A DNA stretch of 5,576 nt from an uncultured Collinsella sp. (GTDB taxonomy: Bacteria; Actinomycetota; Coriobacteriia; Coriobacteriales; Coriobacteriaceae): the NCBI GenBank assembly GCA_900757705.1, contig CAAEOW010000070.1, positions 1-5,576 of the forward strand. The letters are read 5' to 3'. The notes below the pieces were generated by a model that ran no database searches, was not told the DNA's origin, and saw only the letters and a list, made by a program, of their open reading frames with translations. Made by a program: the position numbers and the translations under genes. This document shows, piece by piece, positions 1 to 3,190 of the stretch. Position 1 is the stretch's first letter. Every line of letters begins with the position of its first letter.

Positions 1-24
1 CGTAGGTAAACTTAACGGGTACGA

Positions 25-1152
25 CTAACGGCATTTCAGTGCCTTCCTGATATCGAACAGCATGACCTCGATGGCCAGCTGGGGAGTAACGTTTCTGGCA
101 ATGTTGCGCTCGGCGGTCGCGACTGCCTCGAGCGCCCGCGTGGCACCCGCAACATTGGTCGCGGCGGCAAGCCGCCCGATCGTGTCGCGCACGTCCTCGT
201 TCACTACGTCGGCTGCCTCGTCCTGAAGCGTCAGCAGCACGTCGCGCATAAGCGTCCGCGCGCTCGCCAGCGCTTCCATGATACCCGAACGCTCGCGCGC
301 GTTGAGTTCGCGCTTGTTGCGGTCCTCAAGCTGCTTCAATGCTCCACGCGACAGGTAATCGGCGTTTTGCTCGAGCACCTTTTCCTGCGTGGACTTGACC
401 TCGGCGAGCGGCGCCTTAACGGCGACGATGAGCGACTTGGCGCGGCTGAGCACGTCGGCCTCGTCGGCGGCGATGAGCGAATCGATGGCACGGACCATCT
501 GGCGGCGAGCATCCTGGCGCTCGGCGCTCTTGAGGAACTCGATGCCACGCGTGGGGCTTCCCGCTACGGCGACGGCCATGCGGCAACGCGCAGGGTCCTG
601 ACCGGTGGCGCGACTCACGGCCTGCGCGGCGACGGCGGGCGATACCAGCCGAAACGGCACGCACTGGCAGCGGCTCACGATGGTGGGCAACATCACGTCT
701 GCCGAGGTGCCCAGCAGGATGAACATAACGCCCTCGGGCGGCTCCTCGAGTGTTTTGAGCAGTGCGTTGGCGGTGTTGGCGCGCAGCTGCTCGGCACGGT
801 CGATGATGTAGACCTTGGCCTTGGCACGAATGGGCGCCAGAGGCACGTCGTCGAGCAGCTCGCGGGTCTGGGCGATGAGGTAGCCCGTGGCGCTCTCGGG
901 CGTGTAATAGTGCACGTCGGGGTGCGTATGGCGGGCGACGCGCACGCAGCTATCGCATGAGCCGCAGCCATCCTGCTCGCACAGGAAGGCTTGGGCGAGC
1001 GCCCACGCGGCGTCGAGCTTGCCCGCGCCGGGCGCGCCCAAAAACAGGTAGGCGTGCGATGCGCGACCGCTGGCGACGGCATTGGTCAAAAAGTCGCGCA
1101 CGCGCTCTTGGGTGTCGAGCTTGGCCAGCAGGCTTGCCTGAGCGGGGGCCAT
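25..1152 (-). CDS. holB: DNA polymerase III delta' subunit (clamp loader)
   Basis: The product is a 375-residue delta' subunit of the cytoplasmic clamp loader, which opens the beta sliding clamp and places it on primed DNA. Visible order: an AAA+ P-loop GAPGAGK at residues 39-45, a delta'/gamma-type zinc module with Cys 58, 63, 66 and 69, a degenerate Walker B (IIDRAE, about 116-121), the conserved ALLKTLEEPP stretch (130-139) and the SRC arginine motif (160-162). The P-loop is followed by Leu46, not Ser/Thr, and Walker B lacks the usual acidic pair; this fits delta', generally a non-hydrolysing subunit. A charged helical C-terminal region (about 230-375) makes it somewhat longer than E. coli HolB (334). 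The ATG at 1152 is chosen because AAGGAGG lies 9 bases upstream; an in-frame ATG at 1242 would add 30 Arg/Ser/Pro-rich residues overlapping tmk. It is cotranscribed with tmk. Confidence 0.93.
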   Translation of the reverse strand: MAPAQASLLAKLDTQERVRDFLTNAVASGRASHAYLFLGAPGAGKLDAAWALAQAFLCEQDGCGSCDSCVRVARHTHPDVHYYTPESATGYLIAQTRELLDDVPLAPIRAKAKVYIIDRAEQLRANTANALLKTLEEPPEGVMFILLGTSADVMLPTIVSRCQCVPFRLVSPAVAAQAVSRATGQDPARCRMAVAVAGSPTRGIEFLKSAERQDARRQMVRAIDSLIAADEADVLSRAKSLIVAVKAPLAEVKSTQEKVLEQNADYLSRGALKQLEDRNKRELNARERSGIMEALASARTLMRDVLLTLQDEAADVVNEDVRDTIGRLAAATNVAGATRALEAVATAERNIARNVTPQLAIEVMLFDIRKALKCR

Positions 1153-1153
1153 G

Positions 1154-1837
1154 TTACTCGGCCTCCTTGGCAAGCGCGGCGGCGACGACATCTTGCGGAA
1201 TGTCGAGGCCGTAGGCGCGAACCTGCTCGACCGTCTGCGCAAAGACGTCCTCGATGGACGCGGTCGCGTCGATGAGCTTTACGCGGTTTGGTTCCTCGGC
1301 GGCAATGGCGCAAAATCCCTGGTAGACGCGCTCTTGGAAGGCCATGCCTTTTGCCTCCATGCGATCTGCCGCGCCACGGGCTGCCATGCGTAGCGCCGCC
1401 TGCTCGGGTGTGATGTGGTAGACGAGCGTGAGCGCCGGATGCGTACCGGCGACAGCCAGGTTGTTGGCATCGCATACCATCTGACGGTCGAGGCCATCGG
1501 CAAACGCCTGATAGCAGGTCGTGGAATCGTAGAAACGGTCGCACAGGACCACCTTGCCGGCCGCAAGGGCTGGGGCGATGACCTCGTGCACCAGCTGGGC
1601 ACGCGCCGCCTCGTAGAGCAGCAGCTCGCAGGTGTCGCCCATCGCCGTGTTGGCGGGGTCGAGTAGCAGAGCGCGGATCTTTTCGCTGATGGCGGTACCG
1701 CCCGGCTCGCGCAGGCTCACAACCTGGTAGCCAGCGAGTTCAAGAGCGCGGGCAAGCAGGCGCGCCTGCGTGGACTTGCCGGCACCGTCGACGCCCTCGA
1801 GCGTGATAAAGCTATGTTGAGCGGGCTCAAAAGCCAT
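1154..1837 (-). CDS. tmk: Thymidylate kinase (dTMP kinase)
   Basis: The product is a 227-residue cytoplasmic dTMP kinase (ATP + dTMP to ADP + dTDP), an essential step of dTTP synthesis. Motifs seen: the P-loop GVDGAGKST at residues 15-23, the REPGG motif (43-47) that contacts dTMP, DRFYDST (100-106) in the DRxxxS region of the family, and an Arg-containing lid around 150-161 (RMAARGAADRM). The P-loop has no basic residue in its variable positions while the lid is Arg-rich, which matches the type II (E. coli-like) enzymes. Length is close to the family norm of about 205-225. The ATG at 1837 has an AGGAAGGGG ribosome binding site 8 bases upstream, and the P-loop distance from the N-terminus is normal. 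It is the first gene of a tmk-holB operon; a sigma70-like promoter lies at 1890-1918. Its stop codon and the holB start are one base apart. Confidence 0.96.
   Translation of the reverse strand: MAFEPAQHSFITLEGVDGAGKSTQARLLARALELAGYQVVSLREPGGTAISEKIRALLLDPANTAMGDTCELLLYEAARAQLVHEVIAPALAAGKVVLCDRFYDSTTCYQAFADGLDRQMVCDANNLAVAGTHPALTLVYHITPEQAALRMAARGAADRMEAKGMAFQERVYQGFCAIAAEEPNRVKLIDATASIEDVFAQTVEQVRAYGLDIPQDVVAAALAKEAE
1162..1168 (-). promoter_or_regulatory. Ribosome binding site of holB inside the tmk end
   Basis: AAGGAGG ends 9 bases before the holB ATG at 1152. It is formed by the Lys, Glu and Ala codons near the tmk C-terminus. It settles the holB start against the longer in-frame option. 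Confidence 0.85.
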
Positions 1838-1845
1838 GGGCGCAG

Positions 1846-1854
1846 CCCCTTCCT
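1846..1854 (-). promoter_or_regulatory. Ribosome binding site of tmk
   Basis: AGGAAGGGG on the minus strand ends 8 bases before the tmk ATG at 1837. It is an imperfect but purine-rich Shine-Dalgarno sequence. Confidence 0.7.
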
Positions 1855-1889
1855 ACAAGGCGCGTAAATGCAGATATATCAACCAAGCC

Positions 1890-1918
1890 ATGATACCCCA
1901 GTGCTCGGTGCGTCCCAA
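1890..1918 (-). promoter_or_regulatory. Candidate sigma70-type promoter of tmk-holB
   Basis: Read on the minus strand, TTGGGA (1918-1913) is separated by 17 bases from TATCAT (1895-1890), matching the consensus at 4 of 6 and 5 of 6 positions. Transcription would start near 1883, about 45 bases ahead of the tmk ATG. Placement and spacing are right for the operon. Confidence 0.55.
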
Positions 1919-1926
1919 ATCCCACC

Positions 1927-1939
1927 TAGCCAATGGCTA
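1927..1939. promoter_or_regulatory. 13-bp perfect inverted repeat, possible operator
   Basis: TAGCCA-A-TGGCTA has two perfect 6-base arms around one base. It sits 8 bases upstream of the candidate tmk -35 box and 6 bases from repeat copy 1. Its size and position would suit a small regulator site, but no second copy is seen and chance is possible. Confidence 0.25.
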
Positions 1940-1945
1940 CTCAGG

Positions 1946-2002
1946 CGGCAGTTAGGGACGTTCCTAAACTGCCGGCCGAAAAGGAACGTCCCCAACTGCC
2001 GG
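1946..2002. repeat. 57-bp palindromic intergenic repeat, copy 1
   Basis: The left arm (1946-1965, beginning CGGCAGTTAGGGACG) is the inverse of the right arm (1982-2001), apart from one mismatch (A1954 against C1993). The 16-base spacer carries GCCGGC. It matches copy 2 at 3066-3122 in 55 of 57 positions; the differences are C1977 against A3097 and C1993 against T3113. It lies between the divergent promoters of tmk-holB and the zinc-ribbon gene and is followed by CTTTTT. REP-like or miniature mobile repeats have this form, but no transposase is in the window. Confidence 0.9.
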
Positions 2003-2025
2003 CTTTTTGGGGTGCTGGGTATAAT
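1997..2025 (+). promoter_or_regulatory. Candidate promoter of the zinc-ribbon membrane gene
   Basis: A perfect -10 hexamer TATAAT lies at 2020-2025. With a 17-base spacer the -35 position is 1997-2002 (TGCCGG), a poor match to TTGACA that lies in the last six bases of repeat copy 1. Transcription would start near 2032, giving a leader of about 30 bases before the ATG at 2063. The -10 box is convincing; the -35 element is weak. Confidence 0.65.
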
Positions 2026-2050
2026 CGTCGTATTGCATTGAAATGTGGCG

Positions 2051-2057
2051 AAAGGAG
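2051..2057 (+). promoter_or_regulatory. Ribosome binding site of the zinc-ribbon membrane gene
   Basis: AAAGGAG is followed by 5 bases and then the ATG at 2063. Because it lies downstream of the in-frame GTG at 2045, it supports the ATG start. Confidence 0.8.
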
Positions 2058-2062
2058 TGGCA

Positions 2063-3046
2063 ATGTCTCGGTATTGCGCCTCGTGCGGCAAGCTTCTTGC
2101 AGATAATGCCAAGTTCTGCACCTCGTGCGGTGCATCCGTTGAGCAAACAACCGCGAGCGATAGCCAGCCCGCTTTTGAGCAGACCGGTTCCCTCGATACG
2201 CCGCAAGCCAAGGCGGACGACCCCCTCGCCTATCGCCCCGACCTCGCCGCAGGCCCCGCGGCCGTCGAGACCACGCAGCGCATACCCGTCGCGAGCGGCT
2301 CGCCCCAACAGCAGCCGGCTCCCGCATACGCGCCCGCTTCGCCACAGACCCCCGCTCCCAAAAAGAGCGGCACCGGGCCGCTTATCGCCGTTATCGTTGT
2401 GCTGGTGGCGATCATCATCGCCCTGGTCGTTTTCTTTGTGATCAAGCCTTTCGACAACGCCGCCACGCAGACGACTGCCGAGGTAGCTAAGCTGCACCAT
2501 GACGTCGACGACGATGACCTAAAGCCTCTCGGCGATCCCAACAGCCTGTACGACGATGATGACGATGACGACGATGATGGCGGCGAAGCAACGCTCTCCG
2601 AGCAGAATCTCTACCGCCGACTGAGCGAATACTACGACTTGCTCGAAGACCTCGACAACTACGTCCGTGGCTGCGCACAGAACTTCAACGGCAGCTATCT
2701 GGAAGAGGATCGAACCACCCGTCAAAATCTCGCCGACGTCGCCGAGCGCACGGAGGACACCATCGAGCAGTATTACGACATCGTCGAGGACCTAGACGTC
2801 CCGACGAGCTCCAAGAACTACAGCTCCTGGAAAGACATCGTTGCCCTGTACGACGACCTGGATCACCGCATTGACGCAATCTGTGATGCCTGGGAGATCA
2901 GCCTGAAATACGCCAAGCCTGCGGACCACAAGAATGAGATCGTGGCGCCGCTGTCGCGCGACAACGTGGCGGGCACCAATGACAATAAGTACCGCCTAGA
3001 CTTTGAGGAGCGCTATCCCGGCGCCAAACCCGTCGAAGTGAACTAG
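2063..3046 (+). CDS. Zinc-ribbon, single-pass membrane protein with acidic helical C-terminal domain; function unknown
   Basis: I do not recognise a named family for this 327-residue protein. Visible parts in order: a Cys4 zinc ribbon at residues 4-24 (YCASCGK with Cys 5 and 8, FCTSCG with Cys 19 and 22); a low-complexity Pro/Gln/Ala linker (about 30-99); a Lys-Lys pair (100-101) and one strongly hydrophobic segment (about 105-128); a very acidic stretch including nine consecutive Asp (164-172); and a helical region (about 178-285) with a repeated YYD-x-x-EDLD motif (190-198, 237-245). The Lys pair before the membrane segment suggests the ribbon is cytoplasmic and the acidic domain outside. 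Cys204 and Cys274 could then form a disulfide. The ATG at 2063 follows AAAGGAG by 5 bases; a GTG at 2045 would add six residues but lies upstream of that site. The gene has its own promoter, stands opposite to tmk-holB and topA, and is bracketed by two copies of a 57-bp palindromic repeat. A role as an envelope or signalling protein is only a guess. Confidence 0.88.
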   Translation: MSRYCASCGKLLADNAKFCTSCGASVEQTTASDSQPAFEQTGSLDTPQAKADDPLAYRPDLAAGPAAVETTQRIPVASGSPQQQPAPAYAPASPQTPAPKKSGTGPLIAVIVVLVAIIIALVVFFVIKPFDNAATQTTAEVAKLHHDVDDDDLKPLGDPNSLYDDDDDDDDDGGEATLSEQNLYRRLSEYYDLLEDLDNYVRGCAQNFNGSYLEEDRTTRQNLADVAERTEDTIEQYYDIVEDLDVPTSSKNYSSWKDIVALYDDLDHRIDAICDAWEISLKYAKPADHKNEIVAPLSRDNVAGTNDNKYRLDFEERYPGAKPVEVN

Positions 3047-3065
3047 CGCTTTGTCGTTCCCGAGT

Positions 3066-3122
3066 CGGCAGTTAGGGACGTTCCTAAACTGCCGGCAGAA
3101 AAGGAACGTCCCTAACTGCCGG
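3066..3122. repeat. 57-bp palindromic intergenic repeat, copy 2
   Basis: The 20-base arms 3066-3085 and 3102-3121 are perfectly inverted, around a 16-base spacer that itself contains the perfect palindrome CTGCCGGCAG (3089-3098). The copy begins 20 bases after the stop codon of the zinc-ribbon gene and ends 9 bases before the terminator stem. It has the same orientation as copy 1, and both differences from copy 1 restore symmetry, so this is the more intact form. It has no T-tract of its own, so it is not a classical intrinsic terminator. Confidence 0.92.
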
Positions 3123-3124
3123 AT

Positions 3125-3168
3125 AAAAAACGAGCGAGGATTTTGAGGTCCTCGCTCATTTTTGTTTT
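3125..3168. terminator. Bidirectional intrinsic terminator between convergent genes
   Basis: A perfect 9-bp stem, GAGCGAGGA (3132-3140) with TCCTCGCTC (3149-3157), encloses an 8-base loop. It is flanked by six A on the left (3125-3130) and ATTTTTGTTTT on the right. On the plus strand the hairpin is followed by a T-tract and would end the zinc-ribbon gene transcript; on the minus strand it is followed by six T and would end topA, whose stop is at 3191. Confidence 0.9.
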
Positions 3169-3190
3169 AGTCAATGTTCCGACTGCGCCG

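Noticed and set aside
1..24. Short stretch downstream of holB checked for a terminator or a following gene start
   Set aside because: Only a weak imperfect symmetry is present and no ribosome binding site or hairpin with T-tract can be supported in 24 bases.
367..960. 197-codon open frame on the plus strand opposite holB
   Set aside because: It is the antisense shadow of a well-supported holB gene in GC-rich DNA, and its translation shows no recognisable domain.
1153..1242. A 30-residue N-terminal extension of HolB from an ATG at 1242
   Set aside because: It would overlap tmk, is Arg/Ser/Pro-rich like an out-of-frame reading, and the strong ribosome binding site points to 1152.
1946..2010. 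Repeat copy 1 with its trailing CTTTTT as a plus-strand intrinsic terminator
   Set aside because: No plus-strand gene lies upstream of it in the window and the T-tract is short. It may insulate the promoter, but a terminator call is not justified.
1879..2211. Minus-strand open frame spanning the divergent intergenic region
   Set aside because: It runs through the repeat and both promoters and into the zinc-ribbon gene, with no recognisable domain.
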